Assembly: GCF_036378875.1 (NCBI RefSeq)
Contig: NZ_DASUVO010000130.1
Coordinates: 124,001-188,000 of the forward strand
Direction of reading: 5' to 3'
DNA length: 64,000 nt
Source: Actinophytocola sp036378875
Lineage (GTDB): Bacteria > Actinomycetota > Actinomycetes > Mycobacteriales > Pseudonocardiaceae
Shown: positions 33,605 to 43,681 of the stretch, in pieces
Layout: each line of letters opens with the position of its first letter
Position numbering within the stretch: position 1 is the stretch's first letter
Position numbers and translations under genes: made by a program
The notes under the pieces: model-generated
What the model saw: only the letters and a program-made list of their open reading frames with translations
The model's database searches: none
What the model was told of the DNA's origin: nothing

Positions 33605-34633
33605 ATGTCCGTCACCGCGCCAGCTCCGCCGCCCAGCGGTCTCGAGGACCGCCCGGCGGCGTCGCCACTGATGCGCGTCCAACACGTCCTGCACGCCCAC
33701 CCGGTGCTGGGCCCGATCGCCGTGCTGGTGCTGGCGATCGCCGCCTTCAGCGTGGTCAGCGACCGGTTCCTGATGCCGGCCAACCTCGGCCTCGTACTCG
33801 CCCAGGTCACTGTGATCGCGGTGCTCGCGCTGGGTCAGACGCTGATCATCCTGACCGCCGGCATCGACCTGTCGGTCGGCGCGATCACCGTGTTCTCGTC
33901 CATCCTGATGGCCAACCTCGCCGCGAAGGTCGGCCTGTCCGGCACGAGCGCGCTGGCCGTCGGGCTGGTGCTGGGCACGCTGATGGGTGTGGTCAACGGG
34001 GTCCTGGTGACCCGGCTCAAGCTGCCGCCGTTCATCGTCACGCTCGGCACCCTCAGCATCTTCTTCTCACTCAACTCGGTGGTCTCCAAGAGCGAGACCA
34101 TCCGCGGCACCGACATGCCGGACCTGCTGACCTGGACCGGGAACACGTTCCCGATGGGCGACTTCCGGATCACCTACGGGTCGATCATCATGTTGGCGCT
34201 GTTCGGGTTCTTCAGCTACGCGCTGGCCAACACCGCGTGGGGCAAGCACGTCTACGCCACCGGTGACGACATCGAGGCCGCCCGGCTGGCCGGCATCCGC
34301 ACCGGCCGCGTGCTGCTGTCGGTGTACACGGTGGCCGGTCTCGTCTACGCCATCGGCGCGTGGATCCTCATGGGACGGTTGGCGTCGGCCAGCCCCAACG
34401 TCGGCGTCGACTACAACCTGGACTCCATCACCGCCGTGGTGATCGGCGGCACCAGCCTGTTCGGTGGCCGCGGCCGTATCCTCGGCACGCTCGTCGGCGC
34501 CCTGATCGTGGGTGTGTTCCGCAACGGACTGCAGCTCGGCGGCGTCGAGGTGGTCTGGCAGGGCTTCGCGATCGGCCTGCTCGTGCTCGCGGCCGTCTCG
34601 ATCGACCAGTGGATCAGGAAGGTCAAGGCATGA
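33605..34633 (+). CDS. Sugar ABC transporter permease
   Basis: A 342-residue integral membrane protein with about ten hydrophobic segments, of the RbsC/XylH family (LALGQTLIILTAGIDLSVGAI; later YATGDDIEAARLAGI, the loop contacting the ATPase, and AVVIGGTSLFGGRG). It forms the membrane channel for the sugar taken up by this operon. ATG follows GGAGG at seven bases, and the stop overlaps the ATPase start. Confidence 0.92.
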   Translation: MSVTAPAPPPSGLEDRPAASPLMRVQHVLHAHPVLGPIAVLVLAIAAFSVVSDRFLMPANLGLVLAQVTVIAVLALGQTLIILTAGIDLSVGAITVFSSILMANLAAKVGLSGTSALAVGLVLGTLMGVVNGVLVTRLKLPPFIVTLGTLSIFFSLNSVVSKSETIRGTDMPDLLTWTGNTFPMGDFRITYGSIIMLALFGFFSYALANTAWGKHVYATGDDIEAARLAGIRTGRVLLSVYTVAGLVYAIGAWILMGRLASASPNVGVDYNLDSITAVVIGGTSLFGGRGRILGTLVGALIVGVFRNGLQLGGVEVVWQGFAIGLLVLAAVSIDQWIRKVKA

Positions 34634-35436
34634 CCACCGCTACTCGCGAACCCGTCCTGCGTGCCAGGGGACTGGTCAAGCGCTACGGGCCGGTCACCGC
34701 GATCGCCGACAGCGACATCGAGCTGTACCCCGGCGAGATCCTTGCCGTGATCGGCGACAACGGGGCCGGCAAGTCCAGCCTGATCAAGGCGCTGTCCGGG
34801 GCGCTCATCCCGGACGCGGGCGAGATCTACCTGGAGGGGCAACGGGTCCACTTCCACAACCCCATGGACGCCCGCAAGGCGGGGATCGAGACGGTGTACC
34901 AGACCCTCGCCGTCGCACCCGGTCTCGACATCGCGGACAACCTGTTCCTCGGCCGGGAGGAACGCAAGCCCGGCATCCTCGGTTCGGTGTTCCGCATGCT
35001 CGACCGCAAGCACATGAAGTCCGAGGCACGCCGGCACATGGGCGAGCTGGGCATCGCGACCCTGCAGGACATCGGCCAGGCCGTGGAGAGCCTGTCCGGT
35101 GGACAACGCCAGGGCGTCGCCGTGGCCCGCTCGGCGGCGTTCGGCAGCAAGGTGGTCATCCTCGACGAGCCGACCGCGGCGCTCGGCGTCAAGGAGGGCA
35201 ACCGCGTGCTGCGGCTCATCCGCGAGATCCGTGACCGCGGCCTGCCGGTCATCCTGATCAGCCACAACATGCCGCACGTTTTCGAGCTCGCGGACCGTAT
35301 CCACATCCAGCGGCTCGGCAGGCGGGCCACGGTGATCACCCCGGAGTCGCACACGATGTCCGAGGCGGTCGCGATCATGACCGGCGCCGCCGAGCCACCC
35401 CCGCCGATCGGCGTCTATGAGGACGCTCAGGGCTGA
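34630..35436 (+). CDS. Sugar ABC transporter ATP-binding protein (single-domain, FrcA-like)
   Basis: A 268-residue ATPase with Walker A GDNGAGKSS, signature LSGGQRQGVAVARS, Walker B VVILDEPTAALG and switch His in LISHNM. It has only one nucleotide-binding domain, unlike the double RbsA/XylG proteins, which points to the fructose (Frc) type. ATGA overlap with the permease gene. It is the last gene of the operon. Confidence 0.92.
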   Translation: MTTATREPVLRARGLVKRYGPVTAIADSDIELYPGEILAVIGDNGAGKSSLIKALSGALIPDAGEIYLEGQRVHFHNPMDARKAGIETVYQTLAVAPGLDIADNLFLGREERKPGILGSVFRMLDRKHMKSEARRHMGELGIATLQDIGQAVESLSGGQRQGVAVARSAAFGSKVVILDEPTAALGVKEGNRVLRLIREIRDRGLPVILISHNMPHVFELADRIHIQRLGRRATVITPESHTMSEAVAIMTGAAEPPPPIGVYEDAQG

Positions 35437-35519
35437 CGGGTCGCTCCACTACGGAACCGCTGGTCGCGTCTGTCCGCTGTGTACGCTGGCGCCGATGGTT
35501 CCGGGGGAGGTGCGGTCTC

Positions 35520-38243
35520 GTGGCTGGAGGTGTGGTGGTCGGTGCTGACCTGCCACACCTCGGGCCCGCGGCCGCCCTCACCGTCCTGCGGGAGGCCGCC
35601 GCGGCGGCCCGCGGCGGGCACTCCCGCGCGGTGTTCGTCAGCGGTGTCGCCGGCACGGGGAAGAGCAGCCTCCTGGCCTCCGCCCGCGCGGAGTTGGCCG
35701 GCCCCGAGGGCGCGGTGCTGTTCGGCAACGGCCGGCGGCAGCCCCTGCGGAAGTGGTTCGGCCCGCTGCGGGGCGATGACCACGCGGTCGTGCACGGGCT
35801 GTGGCGGCGGGTCTCGGCCATGCTGGCCGAGGGGCCGCTGACGATCGTCCTCGACGACGCGCACGCCGCCGATCCACTCGTGCTGCGGTGTGTGGACTGC
35901 CTGCTGCACCGGACCGCCGGCCAGCCGCTGCTCATGGTGGTGGCCTACGACTCCGACGCCGCGCACCCGGTGCTCACGACCGTCACCGGGCTCTCCGCCG
36001 GGATCGCGATCGAGCTGGGACCGCTGTCGCCGGACGAGATCACCGAGCTGGTCACCGTCGCGCTGGGCGACGTGCCAGAACCACCGTTCCTCCGTGCCTG
36101 CGCGCGCCTGTCCGGCGGGCACCCGCTGTCGTTACGCACGTTGCTCGACGGCCTGCGCGCGCACGGCGTGCGCCCCGACGGTGACCAGGCGGAGCGCGCC
36201 GCTGAGATCGGCGAGCGGGTGCTCGCCGCCGCGCTGCCGGCCAGGCTCGACCGGCTGCCGGGCGACGCGAGACGAGTGGCCACCGCCGTCGCCCTGGTCG
36301 GCGCGACCGAACCACAGCTGATCGCGACGTTGCTGGAAGTGCCGCCGGCCGCGGTGTCGGCGGGGATGGACGCCCTGCGCCGGCACGGCCTGCTGCTGGC
36401 GGACCAACCCACGGTCGACCGAGCCGTCCTCGGCACGCTGGCGCCTGCCGAGCTCGACGCGCTTCGGCGCCGTGCCGCACGCCTGCTCCACGACGAGGGA
36501 CGCCCGCCGGTGCGGGTCGCCCGCCTGCTCGTCGAGCTGCCCGACCTGGACGAGCCATGGATGTACTACGCGCTCTGGGACGCGGCGGTCTACGCGCGGC
36601 GCCACGGTGACCCCGAGGCAGGGGCGTCGTTCCTGGACCGGGCGCTGGCGGCGCTGTCCGGGCACACGGAGACACTCGTGGAGCTCGCCGGGGTGATGTC
36701 CGACATCGACCCGGAAGCGGCGGCGGCATACCTCGGCCGAGCCATCGAGGCGACCAGCGACCCGAGGACACGCGCGCTGCTGGCGGACCGCCTCGGGGTG
36801 CTGGCCCTGCGGACGCAGCGGGTGGGCGGGGCGTTCCCGCTGCTGTGCGACGTACTGGACACCCTCGACGAGCGGCTCGACGCGGAGGCACGTGCGCGGC
36901 TGGAGTCGGTCATCCTGGGCATCGGTCTGCACAGTGCGTCGACCGTGCCGGAGGTGCTCGACCGGGCCAGGGCGATGCGGGTCCCGGCCGGTGACACCCC
37001 GGTCGAGCGGCTGGCCCTCGGCATGCTGGCGATCACGGCCATGGTGGACGGCGGCTCCGCCACACAGGCCGCCGAGCGCGCCAGGGCGGCGAGCGCCGGA
37101 GCCGTCGTCCTCCACAACGGACCGGTGATCGTGGCGGCGCGGATCCTGGACCGTGCCGGCGTGCCCACCGAAGCGCTCTCGGTGCTGGACGGGGTCTCGG
37201 CGACCATTCGACGCAGCGAGACCGGCCGGACGTACTGCCATGTGCTGGCCGCCCGGTCGGTGATCGCGGCGGGCATGGGGCGGTGCGCGGAGGCTGCCGC
37301 CGACGCCGAGAACGCGATGAGGATCTGTCGGGACAGGGGCTGGGCGGCACCCCGGCTGGCGTTCGCCTCCGCCCTCCTGGAGCGGGGCGAGCACGCGCGG
37401 GCCGAGATGGTGCTGAACGGGATCCATGAGCCGACCTTCGTGTGGGAACACCACGGTCTGCTCATGGCACGGGCACAGGCGCGGTTCCTGAAGGGCGATC
37501 AGGACGGCGCGCTGTCGTTGGTCCTGCGGTGTGGCCGGAGCCTGGAGGAAGCGGGGATCCGCAGTCCCATGCTGGCTCAGTGGTGGCTGCTCGCCGCCGT
37601 CGTCCTGGCCGAGCAGGGACGTCACGCCGAGGCACGCACGCTGGTGGAGGCGCAGACGGAGCCGCTCACCCGCTGGGGCACCGCGGAAGCGCTGGGGTTG
37701 GGCCAGCTGGCCATGGGGATCGCCACCCAGGAGGTGGACCTCATGGTGGCGGCGGTCGATCGGTTGGCGGAGTCGCCCGCCCGGCTCAGCGAGCTTCGCG
37801 CGGGGCTGCACGTCGGCGCCGCGTTGCTGCGTGCCGGCGACGACGCCGGGGCGCGCAAGCACCTCCGCCGTGTCGTGGACGTCGCGACGCGGTGCGGCCA
37901 CCGGGTGATCCGCTCCACCGCGACCGGGCTGCTCATGGCCGCCGGCGGCCGGATCCGCAAGCCGAGCGCCGAGGTGCCGGGTCCGCTGACCGCCGCGGAG
38001 CGAAGGGTCGCCGACCACGCCTCGGCGGGTGCGACCAACCGCGAGATCTCGCGGGAGCTGTACATCAGCGTGCGCACGGTCGAGACCCACCTGTCGCGGG
38101 CGTACCGGAAGCTCGGCGTGTCCTCCCGCGACGAGCTGGCGCGGGCGTTGCGGGAGATCGCCACGCCGGGATCAGCGGCGGCGCCGCCGGCCACGCTCTG
38201 CCCGATCACGGCCGGAAAGCGGGGCGACGATGGGCGGCCCTGA
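35520..38243 (+). CDS. LuxR-family LAL-type regulator with AAA ATPase
   Basis: A 907-residue regulator. The N-terminal STAND/AAA ATPase has Walker A GVAGTGKSS (42-50) and Walker B TIVLDDAHAAD, a long helical TPR-like middle follows, and a LuxR helix-turn-helix ends the protein (LTAAERRVADHASAG, NREISRELYISVRTVETHLS, about 822-877). LAL proteins act as ATP-dependent activators of secondary-metabolite or sugar genes. GTG start with GGGAGGT about ten bases upstream. First of three consecutive proteins of this type. Confidence 0.9.
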   Translation: MAGGVVVGADLPHLGPAAALTVLREAAAAARGGHSRAVFVSGVAGTGKSSLLASARAELAGPEGAVLFGNGRRQPLRKWFGPLRGDDHAVVHGLWRRVSAMLAEGPLTIVLDDAHAADPLVLRCVDCLLHRTAGQPLLMVVAYDSDAAHPVLTTVTGLSAGIAIELGPLSPDEITELVTVALGDVPEPPFLRACARLSGGHPLSLRTLLDGLRAHGVRPDGDQAERAAEIGERVLAAALPARLDRLPGDARRVATAVALVGATEPQLIATLLEVPPAAVSAGMDALRRHGLLLADQPTVDRAVLGTLAPAELDALRRRAARLLHDEGRPPVRVARLLVELPDLDEPWMYYALWDAAVYARRHGDPEAGASFLDRALAALSGHTETLVELAGVMSDIDPEAAAAYLGRAIEATSDPRTRALLADRLGVLALRTQRVGGAFPLLCDVLDTLDERLDAEARARLESVILGIGLHSASTVPEVLDRARAMRVPAGDTPVERLALGMLAITAMVDGGSATQAAERARAASAGAVVLHNGPVIVAARILDRAGVPTEALSVLDGVSATIRRSETGRTYCHVLAARSVIAAGMGRCAEAAADAENAMRICRDRGWAAPRLAFASALLERGEHARAEMVLNGIHEPTFVWEHHGLLMARAQARFLKGDQDGALSLVLRCGRSLEEAGIRSPMLAQWWLLAAVVLAEQGRHAEARTLVEAQTEPLTRWGTAEALGLGQLAMGIATQEVDLMVAAVDRLAESPARLSELRAGLHVGAALLRAGDDAGARKHLRRVVDVATRCGHRVIRSTATGLLMAAGGRIRKPSAEVPGPLTAAERRVADHASAGATNREISRELYISVRTVETHLSRAYRKLGVSSRDELARALREIATPGSAAAPPATLCPITAGKRGDDGRP

Positions 38244-40749
38244 CCTCACCACGACGCCCGCGCTCGTCGAGCGGGACGCGGAGGTGGCGCTGCTGCGCCG
38301 GTTGACGGCGGGTGTCGTGGCCGGACGGGCCGCGGTCGTCGAGATCGCCGGACCGCCCGGCGTCGGACGCAGCAGCCTGGTCGCCGCGGCGATGGCGCAC
38401 GCGGAACACGCTGGTCTGCGGGTCAGGTACGCGCGTTGCTCACACACCGAAACCGCACTGACCGGTGGGATGGTCGCCCAGGTTCTCGCCGGGCTCACCC
38501 CGCTGGACCCCCTGCCGTCGCCGATGGCCCTGTGCCAGACGTTCCTCACGGTCGCCCGGCAGGGCCCGCTGCTGGTCGCGCTCGACGACGCGCACTGGAC
38601 CGACGAGTACTCGCGTCAGTGGCTGCTCGCGGTGCTGCGCCGGATCGGCGAGGTCCCGCTGATGATCGTCTATTCCGCCGGGCAGCCGGGCCTGGCGAGC
38701 CGGACGGCCGTGGCGGAGGCGCAGGACCTCGCCGTCGACGCCGGCGCCGAATGGCATGTCCTGCGGCCCGCGGTGTTGAGCGTGGCCGGTGTCCGCCAGG
38801 TGTTGGCCGAGGCCGGTGGGGCACAGCCGGAGGACGGGTTCGTCAGGGCGGTGCTCCAGCGGACCTGTGGCCTGCCACGGCTTTTCCGGGGTGTGACCGA
38901 GGCGCTCCGCGATGGCGCGTTCACCGCGACCGTCGCGCACGTGCCGTCGCTGGAGGCTGGCATGCGGGTGGACGTCTCCGACTGGGCCGACGAGATGCTC
39001 ACCGAGCTGTCGCCGCCCCAGCTCGCCCTGCTGCGGGCGATCCTCGTGGGAGAGGGCGACCTGGACTGGGACCTGCTCGTACAGCTCGCCCGGCTCGACG
39101 CGCCGACCGCGGCACGCACGCTGGAACGGCTGCGGGAGCAGAGCGTGCCGATCGCCGGCGATCCGCCACGTCTGGCGTGCCCACACACCCACGCTCGGGT
39201 GCTGGCGCACCTGAGCGTCGCCGAGCGCGAGCAGCTGTTCGCCGCCGCGGCCGAGCTGGGGCAGCGGGCCGCCATCGGGTCGTCCGCGCTGGCTCGCCTG
39301 CTGTGCTCCGCGCCGGTGGTCGGCCAGGACTGGGCGGTGCGTGCGCTGACGGAGGCGGCGGCCCGCGCCGACGCGGAAGGGCGAGCCGAGGACGCCGGCC
39401 GGCTGCTGGCGCGTGCGTTGCGCGAACCGCTGGACGAGGTGAGCCGGGCCGCTCTGCTCACCGACCTGGCCTCGATCGAGGTCACGCACGCACCTGAGGC
39501 GAGCGACCGGCGACTGGTCCGGGTGATCGCCGGGCCGGGAGGAGAGGAGGTCGGTCCGCTACGGGTGCGTGCCGCCGACCTCCTGATGGCCAGGGGCAGC
39601 ACCGAGTCGCTTCGGGATGCGGTGACCGGCGCGCTCGGGAGAACCCTGTCCGAGGCCGACCGTGCCGCACTCGAGGCCATGTACCTGCTCGCCGTGGACG
39701 GTCCGCACGACGGTTCGGTGCCGGCACCCGCGTTGTCCGAGGCGCACGGAGACCCCGCGCGAGCCGCCACGCTGGCCTGGCGGCTACTGGTACGGGGCGA
39801 GGACCGGGACCGCACCCTCGCTTTGGCGAGAGTCACCCTGGCCGCCGGCCCTCGGGCACCTCTGTCGTCGCGGATCGCCGCGAGCCGCGCCCTGCTCCTC
39901 GGCGACGACGTGGCCGAGGCGGCGCGTGGCCTGGACGCCGTGCTGGTGGACGCGATGCGCAGGAGAGACCGGACCGTCGCCGCATGGGCCCGTCTGATGC
40001 GGGCCGACCTCGGTTCCCGGACCGGCCGCCTCGACGACGCCGCCGAGGACATCGAGCGGGCGCTGACCATGGTCCCGTTCCCGTACTGGCACCCGATGAC
40101 GCAGCCGACCGTGCTGGCGCTGCGCACGAGCATGTACCTGGAGGCCGGCCAGCTCGACAGCGCGGCGGAGCTCGTCGCGACCGAGCTGCTCCCGGGCGTC
40201 GAGTCCGGCGTCGGATGGGCCAGGTTCCTCTACACGAAGGGCGTGTTCCTGCTGCTCACCGGCGAGCCGGCCGGCGCCGTCGAGCACCTGCGCGAAGTGG
40301 GGCGGCGACTCCTGGCCCGGCAGTGGGTCAACCCGGCCCTGGCCAACTGGCGTTCGTTCGCGGCGCTTGCCCACCGGGCCTGCGGGAACAGCGTGGATGC
40401 CGAGCGGCTGGTCACCGAGGAGCTGGTGCTCGCGCGGCGCTGGGGCGCGGCGAGCATGGTCGGCAGCGCACAACTGGCCGCCTCGATGGTGTTGGATGGC
40501 CCCGCGCGACTGGACAGCCTGCGGGCCGCGGTCGACGTGCTGCGGGACTCGCCGGCGCGGCTGCGGTACATCAAGGCCCTGCTCGAGCTGGCGACGGAGT
40601 ACCGCGACGCCGGGGCGCCCGAGGAGTCGGCCCGGGTCGCGACCGAGGCCGGCGAGCTCGCCAGGTCACACGGCGCCGGCAGCCTGGCGAAACTGGCACG
40701 GACCCTGGGCTGGGAGCCTTTCCCGGGTACGGTTCCCGGCCGGGACTAG
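38230..40749 (+). CDS. LAL-like ATPase protein without DNA-binding domain
   Basis: An 839-residue relative of the LAL regulators. The P-loop reads GPPGVGRSS (41-49): the essential Walker A Lys is Arg. A Walker B-like LLVALDDAHWTD is present. The helical middle is complete, but the protein ends at GWEPFPGTVPGRD without a LuxR helix-turn-helix. It starts at ATG 38230, overlapping the upstream stop by 14 bases. Probably a non-DNA-binding partner or decoy of its neighbours, or a decaying copy; the open frame of this length argues against recent decay. Confidence 0.82.
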   Translation: MGGPDLTTTPALVERDAEVALLRRLTAGVVAGRAAVVEIAGPPGVGRSSLVAAAMAHAEHAGLRVRYARCSHTETALTGGMVAQVLAGLTPLDPLPSPMALCQTFLTVARQGPLLVALDDAHWTDEYSRQWLLAVLRRIGEVPLMIVYSAGQPGLASRTAVAEAQDLAVDAGAEWHVLRPAVLSVAGVRQVLAEAGGAQPEDGFVRAVLQRTCGLPRLFRGVTEALRDGAFTATVAHVPSLEAGMRVDVSDWADEMLTELSPPQLALLRAILVGEGDLDWDLLVQLARLDAPTAARTLERLREQSVPIAGDPPRLACPHTHARVLAHLSVAEREQLFAAAAELGQRAAIGSSALARLLCSAPVVGQDWAVRALTEAAARADAEGRAEDAGRLLARALREPLDEVSRAALLTDLASIEVTHAPEASDRRLVRVIAGPGGEEVGPLRVRAADLLMARGSTESLRDAVTGALGRTLSEADRAALEAMYLLAVDGPHDGSVPAPALSEAHGDPARAATLAWRLLVRGEDRDRTLALARVTLAAGPRAPLSSRIAASRALLLGDDVAEAARGLDAVLVDAMRRRDRTVAAWARLMRADLGSRTGRLDDAAEDIERALTMVPFPYWHPMTQPTVLALRTSMYLEAGQLDSAAELVATELLPGVESGVGWARFLYTKGVFLLLTGEPAGAVEHLREVGRRLLARQWVNPALANWRSFAALAHRACGNSVDAERLVTEELVLARRWGAASMVGSAQLAASMVLDGPARLDSLRAAVDVLRDSPARLRYIKALLELATEYRDAGAPEESARVATEAGELARSHGAGSLAKLARTLGWEPFPGTVPGRD

Positions 40750-40763
40750 GAGGTTCGACTTTC

Positions 40764-43562
40764 GTGCTGCTCGAACGGGACAGTGAGCGGGCCCTGGTCG
40801 TGAGCGCGGTCCGGGCCGCTCACCAGGGCATGGGTGCGCTGCTGGTGATCAGCGGACCGCTGGGCGGCGGCAAGTCGAAGCTGTTGCGCGCCCTGCCGGC
40901 CCTGGCGGGTAACGACACCCGGGTGCTCACCGCCAGCGCCTCGGCGTTGGAGCGGGACTACGCCTTCGGTGTGGTGCGCCAGCTTCTGGAAGCCACACTG
41001 CACGGCGCCTGCGAGGAGCAGCGACGGCGGTGGCTGTCCGGGGCGGCCGGGCTCGCCGACATGGTCTTCGCCGACGACTCGTTCGACGCCGAGGGCGGCG
41101 CCGTCGCCGTGCGGCAGGCCGTGTCGCTCGGCCTGCAGGCGTTCGCCGAGCGGTTGAGCGCCGAGCAGCCACTGCTGATCCTGGTCGACGACCTCCAATG
41201 GGTCGACGACCCGTCGCTGCAGTGGCTCGCCCATCTGGCGAACCGTGTGAGCCGGCTGCCGGTCGTCGTGGTGGTCACCGTTCGCGAGGGCGACCTGGCC
41301 TCGACCACGCCCGCGGTGCGCGCCGTCACCCGAGCCGCCGCCCACCTGTTGCGGCCGCGGCCGTTCTCGCTGGCGGCCACCCGTGCCCTCATCGCGGAAC
41401 GCTGCGGGGAACCAGGCGACGACGAGTTCGTCCTGGCCTGCCACGAGACGACCGACGGCAACCCGCTGTTCCTCGGGTCGATCCTGCTCACCCTGTCCCT
41501 CGCCGGTGTGCCGCCGAAGGCGGAACACGCCGACCGTGCCCGCTCGCTGCGGCCCGCCCAGCTGCGTGGCCGCGTCATCGACTGCCTGCACGGGCAGCCG
41601 GAAGCGCTCCAGGCCTTCGCCAAGGCCGTGGCCACGCTGAACGGCCAGGCCGACCTCGAGATCATCGGGCGGCTCGCCGGCCTGGACGGCGTCGCCTGCG
41701 CGGAAGCGATGCGGGTGCTGCGCCAGCTCGGCCTGCTGACCGGGGCTGCGCAGCCCCGGTTCATCCACGCCGTCGTGCAGGACGCGGTCGAGGAGTCGAT
41801 GACCGCGGAGGAACGCGAACGGCTGCACGTGGAGGCCGTCCGGCTGCTGCACGGCAGCGGGTACACCGCGGAACAGGTGGCCGCGCAGCTGCTGGTGCTC
41901 TCCACGCCGCAGGGGCGATGGGCGATCGAGGTGTTGCGTGCGGCGGCCGCCACGGCGCTGCGACGGGGAGCGCCGGAGATCGCGGCCCGCTACCTGCGCC
42001 GCGCGCTGCTGGACACCGCGCCGGAGGGCGAGGACCGGGCCCAGCTGCTGGTCGACCTCGCCACCGTGGAGCGGCAGTTCGACATGCGCACCTCGATCAG
42101 GCACATCACCCACGCGCTCCCGCTGCTCCCGTCGGCACGCGACCGCGCCGGCGCGGTGGTGCGGCTGGCGCCCGCCCTGCTTGGCGACGCCTCACCGGTG
42201 ATCCGCACGCTGATCCGCCAGGTGTTCGACGACCTGGGCGACATCGACGAGCTGCCCGGCCAGGACCGGGAGCTGAAGCTGCGGCTCGAGGCCCGCGTGC
42301 GCCATCTCGACTTCACCGACCCGGCCGAGCTGGCCGACACGCTCAGACGGCTCGACGGGCTGGGCGCCGAGCCGCCGGTGGACACGCCAGCCGAGCGGGA
42401 GCTGCTCGCCATGCTGCTGTTCGCCGCGACGCTCACCGCCCGCGACCCCGCCACCGCGGTGGCCGCGGCCGCCGAGCGGATCCTGGCCCGGGAACCCGCC
42501 TCGCCGTCCCATGTGCACACCTCGCTGCCGATGCTCGTGACCATGCTGGCGGCCGCCGAGTCGACGGAGCGGATCGAGCCGTGGCTGGAGATGTGCCACG
42601 ACCACGCCAGCCGGCAGGGCGCGGTGATCGAGCAGGCGTTGATCAGGACCGAGCAGGCCGCGGTCGCCATGTACACCGGCCGGCTCGCCGACGCCCGCCG
42701 CGTCACGCGGGACGCGCTCGAACTCGGCGCGCTCGACTGGAACGCCGCCAACTCCACCACGGTCATCACCCTCGCCGGGGTGGCGGCCGCGACCGGGGAC
42801 GCCGAACTGGCCCGCACCGTGCTCGCCGCGTGCCGCAACGAGACCAACGCGTGCCTGGTCAGCATCCCGCACCTGCTGCGCGGCACCGTGGCCATGGCGG
42901 AAGGCGACCTGCGTGCCGCGCTGGAGCACTTCCAGGAGAACGGCCGGCACACGGTTCGCTCTGGCTGGCGCAACCCCGTCCTGGCGCCGTGGCGGACGCT
43001 GACCGCGGACCTGCACCGGCGTCTCGGCGACCTCGACGCCGCCCGCGAGGTCGCCGAGGAGGACTGCCGGCGGGCCGCCGAGTGGGGCGCGCCTGCCGCG
43101 CTCGGCCGTGCCAAGCGGGTGCTCGGCGACGCCGTCGAGGGTGACGCGGGGATCGGCGTCCTGCGGGAGTCGGTCGAGGTGCTCTCGGGCTCGGTCAACC
43201 GGCTCGAGCTGGCCAGATCCTTGCTGCGGCTCGGGACCCGGCTGCGGGACAGGGGAGACCCTGAGGCGGCCGAGCACCTGCGCCGGTGCCACGAGCTGGC
43301 GCTGGAGCTCGACGACAACGAGCTGGCGGCGCAGGCCGGGAGCGACGTCAACGGCGGGAACGGGCACCGGGCGCTGACCCGGACGGAGCTGCGGGTGGCG
43401 CGGTTGGCCGCCGAGGGGCACGCCAACCACGACATCGCACAGTTCCTCGGCGTCACCCGGCGGGCGGTGGAGAAGCATCTGACGAGCACGTTCCGCAAGC
43501 TCGGGGTGCGCGGGCGCACCGAGCTCGTCCGGGTGGTACCGCCGCTCGAAGACGGTGGGTAG
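40764..43562 (+). CDS. LuxR-family LAL-type regulator with AAA ATPase
   Basis: A 932-residue LAL protein. Walker A is GPLGGGKSK (31-39), Walker B ILVDDLQWVDD, the family block RDYAFGVVRQLLE follows the P-loop, and a LuxR helix-turn-helix lies at about 871-925 (LTRTELRVARLAAEG, HDIAQFLGVTRRAVEKHLTS). GTG 40764 has AGGAGG about ten bases upstream and is 14 bases after the preceding stop. The upstream extension of the open frame lies inside the previous gene. Confidence 0.9.
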   Translation: MLLERDSERALVVSAVRAAHQGMGALLVISGPLGGGKSKLLRALPALAGNDTRVLTASASALERDYAFGVVRQLLEATLHGACEEQRRRWLSGAAGLADMVFADDSFDAEGGAVAVRQAVSLGLQAFAERLSAEQPLLILVDDLQWVDDPSLQWLAHLANRVSRLPVVVVVTVREGDLASTTPAVRAVTRAAAHLLRPRPFSLAATRALIAERCGEPGDDEFVLACHETTDGNPLFLGSILLTLSLAGVPPKAEHADRARSLRPAQLRGRVIDCLHGQPEALQAFAKAVATLNGQADLEIIGRLAGLDGVACAEAMRVLRQLGLLTGAAQPRFIHAVVQDAVEESMTAEERERLHVEAVRLLHGSGYTAEQVAAQLLVLSTPQGRWAIEVLRAAAATALRRGAPEIAARYLRRALLDTAPEGEDRAQLLVDLATVERQFDMRTSIRHITHALPLLPSARDRAGAVVRLAPALLGDASPVIRTLIRQVFDDLGDIDELPGQDRELKLRLEARVRHLDFTDPAELADTLRRLDGLGAEPPVDTPAERELLAMLLFAATLTARDPATAVAAAAERILAREPASPSHVHTSLPMLVTMLAAAESTERIEPWLEMCHDHASRQGAVIEQALIRTEQAAVAMYTGRLADARRVTRDALELGALDWNAANSTTVITLAGVAAATGDAELARTVLAACRNETNACLVSIPHLLRGTVAMAEGDLRAALEHFQENGRHTVRSGWRNPVLAPWRTLTADLHRRLGDLDAAREVAEEDCRRAAEWGAPAALGRAKRVLGDAVEGDAGIGVLRESVEVLSGSVNRLELARSLLRLGTRLRDRGDPEAAEHLRRCHELALELDDNELAAQAGSDVNGGNGHRALTRTELRVARLAAEGHANHDIAQFLGVTRRAVEKHLTSTFRKLGVRGRTELVRVVPPLEDGG

Positions 43563-43568
43563 TGAAGT

Positions 43569-43587
43569 CCGTACCACGAAGGTACGG
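43569..43587 (+). terminator. Hairpin after the LAL operon
   Basis: CCGTACC, five bases of loop, GGTACGG: a perfect 7-bp stem seven bases after the LAL stop. There is no T-tract, so termination is plausible but not certain. Confidence 0.4.
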
Positions 43588-43645
43588 AGCGAGGCCTCGA
43601 CCGAACCATCGGGCCGAACGGACCACGAGGTTAGGCCCGCGCTTG

Positions 43646-43675
43646 TTGACCCTCCGTGTTCGCCATTCCTACGAT
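43646..43675 (+). promoter_or_regulatory. Promoter of the 43682 gene (leaderless)
   Basis: TTGACC (43646-43651) and TACGAT (43670-43675) are 18 bases apart. The predicted start is at or next to GTG 43682, and no ribosome site fits in between, so the mRNA is probably leaderless. Confidence 0.6.
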
Positions 43676-43681
43676 CGCGCC

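Noticed and set aside
36132..38090. A 652-codon minus-strand frame within the first LAL gene
   Set aside because: Low-complexity shadow; the plus strand encodes an intact ATPase and LuxR domain.
39984..40763. An N-terminal extension of the third LAL protein
   Set aside because: It lies wholly inside the second LAL gene in another frame and is not protein-like; the P-loop domain and ribosome site support GTG 40764.
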